A DNA stretch of 36,131 nucleotides from Candidatus Avelusimicrobium caledoniensis (GTDB lineage: Bacteria; Elusimicrobiota; Elusimicrobia; Elusimicrobiales; Elusimicrobiaceae): positions 1-36,131 of the forward strand of contig ONAM01000011.1 in the NCBI GenBank assembly GCA_900315795.1. The letters run 5' to 3'. The notes beneath the pieces are model-generated. The model saw nothing but the letters and a program-made list of their open reading frames with translations. It had not been told where the DNA came from and did no database searches. Of the stretch, positions 5,602 through 14,713 are shown piece by piece. The position numbers and the translations under genes were made by a program. Within the stretch, counting starts at the first letter, position 1. The number at the start of each line of letters is the position of its first letter.

Positions 5602-7293
5602 TTAATGATCCGTTAAAATTTTCAAATTGCGTTTGGCCGTTTTGTTATTCGGGTCTATTTCCAACGCCCGACGGTAATACGATACAGCCGCATCGTCGTC
5701 ATCTGCAATCACGGCAGCCGTGCCGAGCCCTAATTGCGCCAACACGTCACTAGGGGCTTGCGTAGCGGCCTTTTCAAACGAAACCCGCGCCGCGCCCGCA
5801 TCCCCTTTAGCCAAAGCGGCTAATCCGTTAAGAAGCGCACAGATATTTCCCGCCGGGCAGGAAAATTCCTGTAAATCTTCCTCGGCCTCGTGCACAAACT
5901 TGATCCACGTGCGGCCCATCACCCATAAGCCCATATCGTTGCCTACAATGCGCGGATCGTACACTGCGCGCGGCGGAGCGGTGCGGTTTTGCGTGAGCGC
6001 GTTGGGGGCGGCATAATCAGCCGTGCGGCCTTGCAAGGATAAATTGACTTGGTAATTTTCGCCCCCCTCTTGCACCGCTTGACGTAACGCCGCAGAAAAA
6101 TCTTTCACTTGTTTGGCGCGCTCTTCGGCGGCCGCCGCAGGAAGCGTAAACATCCGCTTAAACGCGCGGGCCGCTTGTGCGGTTTGCGACGAAACTAAAT
6201 TATCATTAACCGAGCGCAACTTTTGATATTCGCGCTCAAAACTGTTTGCCGCGCGGCCCTTAGGCAAGGTATCTTCCTGCGGCGGCAGATATTCCAAAGC
6301 GACTTCAATTTGCACGGGTTTAGACGGCGAAACTTTATTTAAACTTTGCGTAAACTGTTCAATCTGTTTTTCAAACGCGGCGGGCGAGGAGCCGCTGGCG
6401 CGGTAAACCGCGTTTAACGCAAGACCGTCTTGGTTAAATTTGGAGATAGAAAATGCTTCTTCCAAAACAGCACGGGCTGTTTTTTCGTCCCCCAACCGGA
6501 CGAGCAAAAACGCATAACGCAGGCGCGCCACGTAATCGCCGGGTTTTGTTTTGACGGCTTTTTTATAGAATTTAAGTGCGTCTTGCGTACGTCCCATATT
6601 TTCATAGAGTGCACCTAAACTCAGTTGCGCGTCCTCGTAAGAAGAAAAATAACGCAGTGCTTTTTTAAATGATTCTTCGGCCTGTACGTCGCGCCCGAGC
6701 ATTTCGTAAAGCGTGCCGAGCTGATAGTGATACAGCGGCTCACGCGGGGCCAGTTCGCTGGCGCGGCGGAAGTGTTCCAACGCTTTTTCCAGTTTATTTT
6801 GCACGGCGTACGTGGAGCCCAAATTCATGTGCGTGTCGGCCTTGTTGGGGTCCAATTTATTGGCGGTTAAAAAATAATCTTGCGCGGTAGAAATATCGCC
6901 TTTCCACCCGGCGGCAATACCTAAGAGTTGGTGAGCCATGGCGTTGTTGGGGTCCAGGCGAAGGGCCTCTTTATATTCGCTGATAGCATCGTCCACTTTT
7001 CCGGCCCAGTATAAAGACGCGCCGAGCAGCAAATAGCCCATGGGGTCTTTGGTGTTTTTGATAACGGCTTTAGCAAAACTGTTGGACGCGTCTTGATAGC
7101 GGGCTTGACTCATTTCGCTCATGCCGCGGCGCATATCGGACACCGCTTGCTCCAACATAATTTGATCCCATACGGTTTGGGAATAGTCAGTTCTGATAGT
7201 GGGTTTACTTAGCGAAAACGGAAAGCGTGCTTGTGCAGGCAGAGTTGCCGCACACACTATAAGTACCGCCGAAAAAAAATACAATTTCCTCAT
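5602..7293 (-). CDS. Exported tetratricopeptide repeat protein
   Basis: This 563-residue protein has a likely Sec signal peptide (MRKLYFFSAVLIVCAATLPAQA, cleavage after about residue 22). About seven TPR units lie in residues 50-290, with regular GY/LG, A...Y and LDPNN patterns. A middle region (about 300-460) has no recognisable domain, and two more TPR units lie near 485-555. TPR domains hold protein partners together, and the signal peptide places the protein outside the cytoplasm. Partners are unknown. It is the first gene of a two-gene unit with rsmA. The ATG at 7293 has no Shine-Dalgarno sequence, and a -10 box ends 6 nt upstream, so the mRNA is probably leaderless. Function beyond scaffold is not assignable. 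Confidence 0.88.
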   Translation of the reverse strand: MRKLYFFSAVLIVCAATLPAQARFPFSLSKPTIRTDYSQTVWDQIMLEQAVSDMRRGMSEMSQARYQDASNSFAKAVIKNTKDPMGYLLLGASLYWAGKVDDAISEYKEALRLDPNNAMAHQLLGIAAGWKGDISTAQDYFLTANKLDPNKADTHMNLGSTYAVQNKLEKALEHFRRASELAPREPLYHYQLGTLYEMLGRDVQAEESFKKALRYFSSYEDAQLSLGALYENMGRTQDALKFYKKAVKTKPGDYVARLRYAFLLVRLGDEKTARAVLEEAFSISKFNQDGLALNAVYRASGSSPAAFEKQIEQFTQSLNKVSPSKPVQIEVALEYLPPQEDTLPKGRAANSFEREYQKLRSVNDNLVSSQTAQAARAFKRMFTLPAAAAEERAKQVKDFSAALRQAVQEGGENYQVNLSLQGRTADYAAPNALTQNRTAPPRAVYDPRIVGNDMGLWVMGRTWIKFVHEAEEDLQEFSCPAGNICALLNGLAALAKGDAGAARVSFEKAATQAPSDVLAQLGLGTAAVIADDDDAAVSYYRRALEIDPNNKTAKRNLKILTDH

Positions 7294-7299
7294 AAATAT

Positions 7300-7328
7300 A
7301 TAATAGAAAAAACCGCACTCGCGGGCAA
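7300..7328 (-). promoter_or_regulatory. Promoter of the TPR-rsmA unit, leaderless geometry
   Basis: The minus strand has TTGCCC (7328-7323), a 17-nt spacer, TATTAT (7305-7300), then 6 nt to the ATG at 7293. The -10 to ATG distance is the same as for ftcD. Confidence 0.65.
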
Positions 7329-7351
7329 ATGGGGAATATAATTAAAAAAAT

Positions 7352-7430
7352 GTCATTCCGTACTTGATACGGAATCTCACCGCTTTTACACTAGAAACAA
7401 GGTGAGATCCTGAATCAAGTTCAGGATGAC
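7352..7430. repeat. Dispersed palindromic repeat type A, copy 2
   Basis: It starts GTCATTCCGTACTTGATACG and ends AGTTCAGGATGAC, closely matching 4496-4575 including the TCTCACCGCTTT and AACAAGGTGAGAT blocks. It is intergenic here. A short remnant (GGGATGAC) follows at 7445-7452. The remainder of 7294-7533 holds the TPR promoter and a terminator only. Confidence 0.85.
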
Positions 7431-7469
7431 AGTTTTAGAGGGCCGGGATGACATTTAAGGAGTAAAAAA

Positions 7470-7500
7470 ACAGGGGCGGCCCGTATAAGGCCGCCCCTGT
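7470..7500 (-). terminator. Strong intrinsic terminator of the giant-protein gene
   Basis: A perfect 12-bp stem, ACAGGGGCGGCC (7470-7481) with GGCCGCCCCTGT (7489-7500), is followed on the minus strand by seven T. It lies 33 bases after the stop codon of the gene at 7534-11379. Confidence 0.93.
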
Positions 7501-7533
7501 AATTAAACTACAAATAACTACTTATTAAGACCA

Positions 7534-10500
7534 CTAATCGGAGTTATCGGACCCCGGCGCACCACCATCACTGGTAGGCGTTTGTCCGGGTTTATACTCC
7601 GCTTTACCCATACCTTTAGGTTTGTAATCTAACCCGGCAGAACAAACCCCTTGGATATATCTCAACACATCGGCCACTGCCATTGTGCTGTTTCCGGTGA
7701 AAGCTTCACAAGCCGTACCGTTACCGCTTCCGCCTTGGTCTTTAATAAGTCCGGCAAACCCATTGGGTCCAAACGAGTTGTACGTAGAGACATAGTTTTT
7801 ACCACTGATTTTGCGGCAACCTCTTGTATTGCCTTGGCAATCATGGGGCAAGTCACTATGACCCTGAACAAGATCTTTCAACGGGGCCGAACGCATGGTA
7901 GAAGTAAGCGATTTTCTATACTGATCCAAGTTATTAAACTTAGTTCCGTTATAGTTATTGTACGCATACCCCTTACCCATTTCTATGCCCATGGCAGACG
8001 GACATCCGCCGCCCACCAGACCTTTGGGTTGGAAACGCCAGTCACACACTTGTTGGCCGTCCACTGTCACATACGCATCCGGATACAACACAGACGTATC
8101 GTGGATGTAAGCCAAGTACGAACCTAACTCGTTATGATAGTAGCGTTCTTCGCCTTTTTGTCCGAGAGCGGATGTCATTTTCCGTGTACCGGCGTGTTTA
8201 TCTTTAGACATACGGGTAAAGTCGCGCCCTAATTCACACACGGCGGCCGTGGACACTCTTTCCAAACCGGGTAAGTTTTCTCTCGCCGCAATTTGCAAGG
8301 CGTCCATGAATTCACCGTCTGTCGGATAGTCCGCACCGAACCGGATGGGCAAGACGTTCGCATTATTTTGATACTTCTTATTATATGCATCACGCACTTT
8401 AGTTACGAATTCCGTGGCTTTTTTGGAGTCCATCTTATAGCCAAACAAGTCATCACAGAATTGCCGTCCTTGGCAACCGGGGCAAGAAGAGCCGTCGGCA
8501 CGGTGAGGATACGTTTTCACTAACGGTCCGCTAAACGTGCTCGCGCTTAACGGGTTTTGCGCCGTTACGGCTTTGCGGTCTTGCGGGTTGGCCGGAACCC
8601 AACTGATCTCCCGAGCAAAGGCAGTTGCCTCAACTGACGGGTTCCGGTTCGGGTCCCGGTTCGGATCCCGATTCGGATCTTGGTTCGGATCCCGATTCGG
8701 ATCCTGGTCCGGGTTCGGGTTTGTTTTCGGCGTTATAACGCATTTGTCGCCAGCCCACTTATAATTATAGACGTTGTCATTGGCACCGGCTTGGGCACAG
8801 CATGCCGCATTTGTGTGTGCCCCTTTGGGACAATCTTTTTCTTCTACGGTAACAGACTTCCCGTCGGCAGCCAGATTCACCTGGCATACAGCGTAATCAA
8901 TGACTTCACCGCCACGGAGCAAGTTCCACTGTATTGTACCTTGCAGCTTGGCAGGATCCACATTATTATTTACACCCGTCACGTTTCCGTCTTTATCAAC
9001 AGATACTGTGATAGGACGCGTAAAGGTATAAGTTAAGGTTTGCGCTGCTGCAGTGGGAGATCCTTCAAAGTCTTGCACAATTCCTTCCCCACCCACTAAC
9101 GGTCTATAAGTGGCATTTACCGTAATGTCTTTTGCGGTAAACTTCGGCGTTGCAGCACCCTTATATCCTTGTTTAAAGGTTACGGTAGCCGTTGGCAACG
9201 AATCAGCATCCGATACGTTATCGCAGTTAATACTTACCGTATCATTAAACATACAGCGATCACCCATCACGTAGTTTTCGCCTTCCTTGCGGAGTTTACG
9301 TTTATCTACATTCAAATGCCACACGGCGCTGTTGCGTTGGGACGAAGTTTTTTGATGCCGGACATATGCATCATGGAATCGCCAATACAACATCGGCAAA
9401 TTCACAGCATCGCCGTCGGAAGCAATACCAAACCATCCGCGTGCCGCCAAGCGTTTTTTAGCCGCAAAAGATTCAATAAACATTAAATCTAACTGGTTAA
9501 ATGCTTTGCGGGCTTCCACGCCAATGTCTTCTTCCTTTACGCCTTGCTGACGCAATAAGCTGGCCAATTGTTCAATCATGGTTGTTTGGAAATTATCATA
9601 ATTGAACGTATCACCTTTTTGCAAGTAAATGACACAGCCATGCTCCGGGTTTTCCGGGTCAATTCTAGCCATATCAGACACTAAAGGAGCATCTTTTGTA
9701 CGGCGCGTTCTGGCGGTTTTATCGTCTTTGCCGTCTCTGGCGGTTTTACCGTCAAACTCCGGCTCTAACTGGCGGTATCCCACCCCGGCAGAAACTTCCG
9801 CACCGATTTTCAAGTGGTCGCTTTCTTTAGTGCACAGAAAGTGCCGCTTTGTATCGCTACCTTCCAACCGGAGTTTGGAAGCTTCCGGCAAGTAGTTACG
9901 CGCCACTACATAAATATACGTGTTCCAATTACTGACTTCGCCGGAAGTTCTTACTTGATACAGGTTTTTCATGTTTCTGCACGAATTGGCTTCTACTAAT
10001 TCTCCGCCAACTAATGCACCCAAACAAGCTTTACGAGCTTGCCAACCGGATAAGTGTTGATCTCCGCCGCCATGACCGGCTTGCCAACCATCGGGGCACC
10101 CGTTCTTTTTATAATCTTGCCCGTAATTTTTCGTAGCGAATGCTTTGCAACCATCACTAGTGAATGGTATATTCGGCTCAATCAACTTGAAACGTTTTTC
10201 TTTCATACCGCAACATTCTGGGGCCTTACCACCGGATCCACCGCCGGAGCCCAAGAATGTATCCGGGTCACCATCAGAGTTACCCGTAACTAAACAGTTG
10301 GATATTCCGTCTATCCAAGTTTGGAGCTTTTTGGAAGCGAAATTGATCCAGTCTTTTTTCAAGTCAAACCACAGCTGCCATTCCATTTGGGCGCGCTGTT
10401 TCATCATATCCCACCACCACGGCTCTTTGCCGTTGTAGTTGAAATTGCGCTGTAAGCCACCGGGACCACCGCCCGGGCCGCCAAAATCGCCGCTGGCCAA

Positions 10501-11379
10501 ACCGCCGATGCGGCCCGGCTCCACGGGTTTCATTTGGGCGTCCATCAAAGCTTGCATGGCATTACCTTTGGACATAGCATCTTTACTGCGGCGCGCTTCT
10601 TGCGCGGCGCCTTGCCCGAAGTACGAGCGGGACGGTTTGCCCGCCGCTTGTAACGGTTGTAAAGATACCGGCTTAGTGCTGTTGACTTGGCCCGGCCCGC
10701 GCACTTTTTGTGCGGCCGCTTTCAAACCGCCGCCAAAGTGCCCGATACCTAATCTGCCACCGCCGCGGCCCGTTAAACCGGCCCCTTTCAAAGTGCCGAT
10801 TTTGGTAGCCGCACGACGGAACGCCGCACGCGTTTGCGCAGGCGCTTGTTTGCGTTGGCGTTTATAGATATTGGTAATGTTGGTTTCTTCGTCCATGTCG
10901 CTGCGTTTATACGAAGCCGCATCACTGGTGGACGAGGAATCTAAGCCACTGCGGTAAAAATCAGCGAGCGAAGTATCTGCTTCTTCTTCGTTGCGGTGTT
11001 TACCCCAGCCCACAATTAAATCCATAGAATCACGGCCGGATAATTGCGAAATCTGTCCGTCCGCATCCCCGCTAAAATCAAAACCGGAACGATCCGGGTT
11101 GACAATCGCGTCCTCATAACCGGGGCTGACCATGGGCGTATCTTCTTCTACTTGACCGCTGTATTTATACAGGAACGGTAAGAGTAAAAGCGCTACCAAG
11201 GCCGCGATAAAAAACGGCGCATCCCGTTTGGTACGCTCAAAGAGCGTTTGGCGGGGTTTGCCATCGCTACCGATTTTAGAGGTGAAACGATTAGCAAAAG
11301 ATCTATTGGCACCACTTGCTTTGGTGCTTTTAATCTTATCGCTAAAGGTAAAACTCTCCTTCTTTTTTTCCTCTGGCAT
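7534..11379 (-). CDS. Large membrane-anchored protein of unknown function
   Basis: I do not recognise this 1281-residue protein. The ATG at 11379 (MPEEKKKESF) is chosen because GGGAGG lies 5 nt upstream; a longer frame to 11526 has no such support. A basic, polar cytoplasmic tail is followed by one membrane segment at about residues 55-72 (FFIAALVALLLLPFLYKYSG), so nearly all of the protein should be periplasmic or surface-exposed. The next ~300 residues are low-complexity and Gly/Arg/Ala/Met-rich. The remainder is more globular, with many Cys, often paired (PECCGM, SCPGCQGRQFC). Residues about 887-914 form a DPN(R/Q) linker repeat. It has its own promoter and terminator and follows the five-gene operon of similar anchored proteins. 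A surface adhesin or envelope scaffold is possible but is only inferred. Confidence 0.85.
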   Translation of the reverse strand: MPEEKKKESFTFSDKIKSTKASGANRSFANRFTSKIGSDGKPRQTLFERTKRDAPFFIAALVALLLLPFLYKYSGQVEEDTPMVSPGYEDAIVNPDRSGFDFSGDADGQISQLSGRDSMDLIVGWGKHRNEEEADTSLADFYRSGLDSSSTSDAASYKRSDMDEETNITNIYKRQRKQAPAQTRAAFRRAATKIGTLKGAGLTGRGGGRLGIGHFGGGLKAAAQKVRGPGQVNSTKPVSLQPLQAAGKPSRSYFGQGAAQEARRSKDAMSKGNAMQALMDAQMKPVEPGRIGGLASGDFGGPGGGPGGLQRNFNYNGKEPWWWDMMKQRAQMEWQLWFDLKKDWINFASKKLQTWIDGISNCLVTGNSDGDPDTFLGSGGGSGGKAPECCGMKEKRFKLIEPNIPFTSDGCKAFATKNYGQDYKKNGCPDGWQAGHGGGDQHLSGWQARKACLGALVGGELVEANSCRNMKNLYQVRTSGEVSNWNTYIYVVARNYLPEASKLRLEGSDTKRHFLCTKESDHLKIGAEVSAGVGYRQLEPEFDGKTARDGKDDKTARTRRTKDAPLVSDMARIDPENPEHGCVIYLQKGDTFNYDNFQTTMIEQLASLLRQQGVKEEDIGVEARKAFNQLDLMFIESFAAKKRLAARGWFGIASDGDAVNLPMLYWRFHDAYVRHQKTSSQRNSAVWHLNVDKRKLRKEGENYVMGDRCMFNDTVSINCDNVSDADSLPTATVTFKQGYKGAATPKFTAKDITVNATYRPLVGGEGIVQDFEGSPTAAAQTLTYTFTRPITVSVDKDGNVTGVNNNVDPAKLQGTIQWNLLRGGEVIDYAVCQVNLAADGKSVTVEEKDCPKGAHTNAACCAQAGANDNVYNYKWAGDKCVITPKTNPNPDQDPNRDPNQDPNRDPNRDPNRNPSVEATAFAREISWVPANPQDRKAVTAQNPLSASTFSGPLVKTYPHRADGSSCPGCQGRQFCDDLFGYKMDSKKATEFVTKVRDAYNKKYQNNANVLPIRFGADYPTDGEFMDALQIAARENLPGLERVSTAAVCELGRDFTRMSKDKHAGTRKMTSALGQKGEERYYHNELGSYLAYIHDTSVLYPDAYVTVDGQQVCDWRFQPKGLVGGGCPSAMGIEMGKGYAYNNYNGTKFNNLDQYRKSLTSTMRSAPLKDLVQGHSDLPHDCQGNTRGCRKISGKNYVSTYNSFGPNGFAGLIKDQGGSGNGTACEAFTGNSTMAVADVLRYIQGVCSAGLDYKPKGMGKAEYKPGQTPTSDGGAPGSDNSD
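8638..8722. repeat. 12-bp tandem repeat encoding a DPN(R/Q) linker
   Basis: GGTTCGG-GTCCC/ATCCC-type units are repeated about seven times in frame and encode NPNPDQDPNRDPNQDP-like sequence. As the unit is a multiple of three, changes in copy number would change linker length without a frameshift. Confidence 0.85.
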
Positions 11380-11558
11380 AAGTGCCTCCCTAAAATTAAA
11401 ACTGCGTGTTTTGGGGTTTGCTTGTTGGGCTCCCCCACGGAAAAACGGCCTTGCTAACTGCCCGGTTTTCCGGTTGGTACGTCTACTACATAATAAAAAG
11501 TGCGTTGTTCGGAGATGGTCCCCCACTCCGTGACAACTTACTTTATTTAATACTCCCT
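11380..11558 (-). promoter_or_regulatory. Long untranslated leader of the giant gene
   Basis: Between the predicted transcription start (about 11558) and the ATG at 11379 lie some 180 nt without a supported gene. On the minus strand there is a small CCGG-AAAA-CCGG hairpin near 11465-11476 and GGAG/CTCC pairing near 11511-11528. I do not recognise a known riboswitch class. Confidence 0.4.
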
Positions 11559-11564
11559 ATCTTT

Positions 11565-11592
11565 ATTATAATGATTTTTCTCATTTTTTCAA
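11565..11592 (-). promoter_or_regulatory. Promoter of the giant-protein gene
   Basis: TTGAAA (11592-11587), a 16-nt spacer and a perfect TATAAT (11570-11565) are read on the minus strand. It lies in the gap after the five-gene operon, so the large gene can be expressed separately from it. Confidence 0.75.
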
Positions 11593-11615
11593 GGGGTATT
11601 TTTGTAAGTTGTCGT

Positions 11616-13196
11616 TTAATCGGCAACGCGGCCGTCTATTAAATGACTGCCGCCCCAGTTTATACCGGGGAAATAATCGTGATTAAATCCATTTTCCGAA
11701 TTGCCGTCCTGATAAAAGGTACCGGCAATGTCATTTTCCAATTGGCCTTTACTAAAACTATTCCCCATTCCAAATGGCTCATCGGATGAACGGCCCGCCC
11801 ACGCGGCCAAACACGCGGCTTGTTCCTCTTCATTCTCTAATTCAGCACATTTGGCTTTTTCTTCTTCGCACGTAGTGGCAAACTCGGTAACGTAAGACCC
11901 CAGTGTAACAGATTCGCATTGGCTGTTACCTAAGTCAACCGATAAAGAGGCACACTTTTGACGGATATTCTCGTAGGCGGCGCGCATCTGTTGGCATTGG
12001 GCGGAAATAGCATTAAGCGCACCCGTGTAGGCCCCGGCTCCGTTTTCGGCCAATTCCCCGCAAGTGTTAGGAAAACTGTTTACCAAACCGCCATTACCAT
12101 TTTCGTCCCCGTTAATATTTTCGCCCAGTGTGTTCATATCCGCACTATTCCACCCGGCCACCATGGCCTCTTGGCAATCTTTATCCTGGTCCAAATATTT
12201 TTGCACGCTGTCCATATCGGCGAGTACGTCATCCGGTTTGATACCTACGCCGGAAAAACCGGACGTGGTAAACACGCTACGCGGCAGTTCCGCCCCGTCA
12301 AAACTGGAGGAGGCAAGCGTCTTTTTGAGTATCACGTGCGGCGTACGGCGAGCAGTGCGGCCCATGAGCCACGCCCAGTACATATCGCGTTTAGCGCGCG
12401 AATCGCCGATTTTGCGCATATTACCCATTTTGGCAAGCATGGAACTGCTGTTATCGCGCGATTTGGAAAAGTCGGACAAATCGGTTTCACTGCGCATGGC
12501 CTTATCTACCAGACGATCCAGCCAACTGTCGCCGGATGAGCCGGCTACGGGCGGATTGGCCACTTTTTTAAGTTGGTTAGTAGAATTAAAGCCGTCGTTT
12601 TTATCGCGCTGACGGGCGGAGATATCATCGCCGAAAAACACTTCGCCGTTTTTTGCCGCGTTGGCCTCGCTTTTGGCGGCGGCATTTTTATCTTTAACGA
12701 CGATATCGCCCTCTTTTTCTTGTTTTGCGGGGTTTTGGTACGCGCCCGCCAAATTATCGCCCGCTTGGCCCTGTTTGGCAAGTGATTTATTGACGGCGCG
12801 GATGTCAATGAGTTTATTTTGCGCCCCCGCCAACGTAGCATTAAACGCGCCGCCCGCCGCACCGAAGATATTGGCTTCGTCGGGGTCCGGCAGTTCGCCG
12901 CGCATCATTTTGGCGTGTTCATTCCACGATAAAAGTGCTTTTAGAAAAGACATATTTTTGATTTCATCGGGCGTGTAACCCATGGCATAAACGAGGTTAC
13001 GCAAAAACGGCAACTTGCTAACGGGAACAAAGGATAATACCCCCAGTAACAACAAAAGTACCGCCGCCACCGCCCAAATCTTTTTGGACTGCCACCACCG
13101 ACGTTCCCCCACTTGCACGGGAACGTATGGCTCTTGTTGCGGCATTGGTTGCGCAAACGATTCTTGTTGCGGTATTTGCTCGGGTAATTTATCCAT
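11616..13196 (-). CDS. Membrane-anchored Cys-containing protein of unknown function (operon gene 5)
   Basis: This 526-residue protein is not recognised. A Pro/Gln-rich cytoplasmic tail (residues 1-30) precedes a single membrane segment at about 39-57 (KIWAVAAVLLLLLGVLSFVP). The rest should be outside the inner membrane: a helical part, a disordered Lys/Ala/Asn-rich part (about 120-210), a basic segment with RAKRDMYWAWLMGRTARRTP (about 265-285), then a region with about nine Cys in the last 220 residues, some in helix-like spacing (QCQQMRAAYENIRQKC). It is the last gene of the operon. The ATG at 13196 has no Shine-Dalgarno sequence, and a very stable hairpin ends 10 nt upstream, which is unlike the strong start signals of most sister genes. 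Disulfide formation is plausible given its location; this is an inference. Confidence 0.85.
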   Translation of the reverse strand: MDKLPEQIPQQESFAQPMPQQEPYVPVQVGERRWWQSKKIWAVAAVLLLLLGVLSFVPVSKLPFLRNLVYAMGYTPDEIKNMSFLKALLSWNEHAKMMRGELPDPDEANIFGAAGGAFNATLAGAQNKLIDIRAVNKSLAKQGQAGDNLAGAYQNPAKQEKEGDIVVKDKNAAAKSEANAAKNGEVFFGDDISARQRDKNDGFNSTNQLKKVANPPVAGSSGDSWLDRLVDKAMRSETDLSDFSKSRDNSSSMLAKMGNMRKIGDSRAKRDMYWAWLMGRTARRTPHVILKKTLASSSFDGAELPRSVFTTSGFSGVGIKPDDVLADMDSVQKYLDQDKDCQEAMVAGWNSADMNTLGENINGDENGNGGLVNSFPNTCGELAENGAGAYTGALNAISAQCQQMRAAYENIRQKCASLSVDLGNSQCESVTLGSYVTEFATTCEEEKAKCAELENEEEQAACLAAWAGRSSDEPFGMGNSFSKGQLENDIAGTFYQDGNSENGFNHDYFPGINWGGSHLIDGRVAD

Positions 13197-13206
13197 AATT
13201 TATAAG

Positions 13207-13234
13207 ACGGGGAAAGCCCAACGGCTCCCCCCGT
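13207..13234 (-). promoter_or_regulatory. Very stable hairpin before operon gene 5
   Basis: ACGGGGGGAGCC pairs with GGCTTTCCCCGT over 12 positions (two G-U) with a 4-nt loop on the minus strand. It lies 8 nt after the stop of gene 4 and 10 nt before the next ATG. There is no T run, so it is more likely a processing, stability or translation-control element than a terminator. Confidence 0.65.
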
Positions 13235-13242
13235 ATGAAAAA

Positions 13243-14700
13243 TTATTTTTTGCTAAATATAGTTTGTTGGAGTTTTCCTAAACCGAACGAGGATCCCAAC
13301 GAAATACCCTGTTGCAGTAAGAATTTCCACACTTTGCCGATATTTTCGGTAATTATGGACCGTGTGCCCGGGATAGCGGCTAGCGTAACTAATGCATAGC
13401 CCATAGCCCCAAACACATCACAGATTGTCGGTAACGTAGGAGCATCCCACGTTTTGCGAAACAACCACGCCACACGCAACATATGGGTAATGGCTAAAGC
13501 CACACAAACCAACAATGCGTACCCTATGGCAGCCATCCAACTGGTCCAAGGAGTTTTGGCCGCTCCCATAAACCAACAAGCAAGCGGAACTACCAACACC
13601 AAAGACCCTAACACACCCGCCATCCACCACAGCAAGGTATTGCGATCTTTAGCGCGTTGTTCTTCGGTTAGATCGGTTTTTTCTTGCCACGTTTGGAGGG
13701 CTTGCTGCTGTTTGGGAAGATTTTTCATTTCCAAATCGGACGACCCGGTAGTTGTTTCTTCTACGCTGTTATCAAACGACATACCCGCCGTTACCCGGCC
13801 CGCCGCCAAAAACGGCTCCGCGCCCCCTGTAGTGGAACGGTGCGAATTGGCCGCAATTTTGGCAGATTGGCGGGAAATATCTTTTAAATCGTTCCCGGTA
13901 GATTTAAATCGGCCGCTTTGGCCCACGGAGGCATTACGCCCCGCCCCAAAGCCGGAAGAATTTCTGCCGCCCTCGCCACGCATGGAAACCGGGTTGGTGC
14001 CGCCGGGCATCGCGCCGGACAAGCGGTACCCTTCGCCGCGGGCTGAACTGCCGGAATAAGACGAACTACCGGACCTGTTCGCGCCGGAAGAAGAACTCCC
14101 GCCAAAACCGGAATTTGATACGCCGCTCCCACCCGAAGTACGGGCCGAAGCCGGGGCCAACGTGTTTGAGGCCCCACGCGCGTTGCGGGCATTTTGGCCT
14201 TGTTGGGCTACGGTTCCGGGCGCAACTTGCGGCATGTTAGCGGTAGAGGAGCCGGACGCATTATTTTGCATAACTACCGCATTTTTACCCATGCCAAGCC
14301 CTTCGGTATCGGACATTTCCGCCGCCGAGCCGGACATGGCAGACGCCACATTTCTGCCCATATTATCCGCCGCATCTAAGCCAAATTGGCCGTTGCCGGT
14401 GCGGGCGGCTTCAAAACGGGCGCGTTCTTCGGCCGAAGCAATACCGTCTAAACCGCCGGAGAGGTTAGCCATATTCATTGACGACAAACCCTCTTTTGTC
14501 TGGCGCAGACCGCCGTAGTTATACGCATTGGAAATAGACGACAACGAACGCGCGGCTAATTCCTGTTTGGACGTTTGTTCGGCTAAGTTATGGGCAAGAG
14601 AGACGCCCAAAATACCGACGCCGGCGGCTAACACAACCGCACTTTGCACGTTAAGGGTCAATTTACCCGCACGGCCTTTTAAAAAACTAAACCATTTCAT
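13243..14700 (-). CDS. Low-complexity membrane protein, paralogue of 15002-16579 (operon gene 4)
   Basis: This 485-residue protein of unknown function has membrane segments at about residues 18-38, 357-379, 386-408 and 425-445. Between them lies a long Gly/Ser/Asn-rich region (about 120-260). It shares ordered motifs with the operon's second protein: NASVG (256-260), NDL (270-272), a FLAA block (297-300), W338, DLTE (343-346), DRN (352-354) just before the second membrane segment, and VWKFL (457-461) near the end. Spacing between NASVG and DLTE is 87 here and 88 there, so the two are homologous although their middles have diverged. AAAGGAGC stands 6 nt before the ATG at 14700. No enzymatic motif is seen. 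A role in a membrane complex is inferred. Confidence 0.85.
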   Translation of the reverse strand: MKWFSFLKGRAGKLTLNVQSAVVLAAGVGILGVSLAHNLAEQTSKQELAARSLSSISNAYNYGGLRQTKEGLSSMNMANLSGGLDGIASAEERARFEAARTGNGQFGLDAADNMGRNVASAMSGSAAEMSDTEGLGMGKNAVVMQNNASGSSTANMPQVAPGTVAQQGQNARNARGASNTLAPASARTSGGSGVSNSGFGGSSSSGANRSGSSSYSGSSARGEGYRLSGAMPGGTNPVSMRGEGGRNSSGFGAGRNASVGQSGRFKSTGNDLKDISRQSAKIAANSHRSTTGGAEPFLAAGRVTAGMSFDNSVEETTTGSSDLEMKNLPKQQQALQTWQEKTDLTEEQRAKDRNTLLWWMAGVLGSLVLVVPLACWFMGAAKTPWTSWMAAIGYALLVCVALAITHMLRVAWLFRKTWDAPTLPTICDVFGAMGYALVTLAAIPGTRSIITENIGKVWKFLLQQGISLGSSFGLGKLQQTIFSKK

Positions 14701-14713
14701 ATTGTTGCTCCTT

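Noticed and set aside
11380..11558. Riboswitch (for example cyclic di-GMP type) in the long leader of the giant gene
   Set aside because: Some short stems are present, but I could not match the conserved core of any class.
11616..11636. Terminator hairpin at the end of the five-gene operon (GTTGCCG/CGACAAC)
   Set aside because: The minus-strand stem has a mismatch and is not followed by a T run.
11958..12612. Long plus-strand open frames (193 and 182 codons) opposite operon gene 5
   Set aside because: They are antisense to a gene with a signal anchor and coherent composition, have no ribosome binding site, and code for composition-driven sequence with no recognisable domain.
13454..14059. 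Plus-strand open frame of 201 codons opposite operon gene 4
   Set aside because: It is a shadow of the Gly/Ser-rich coding strand; Pro/Arg-rich product, no start signal.
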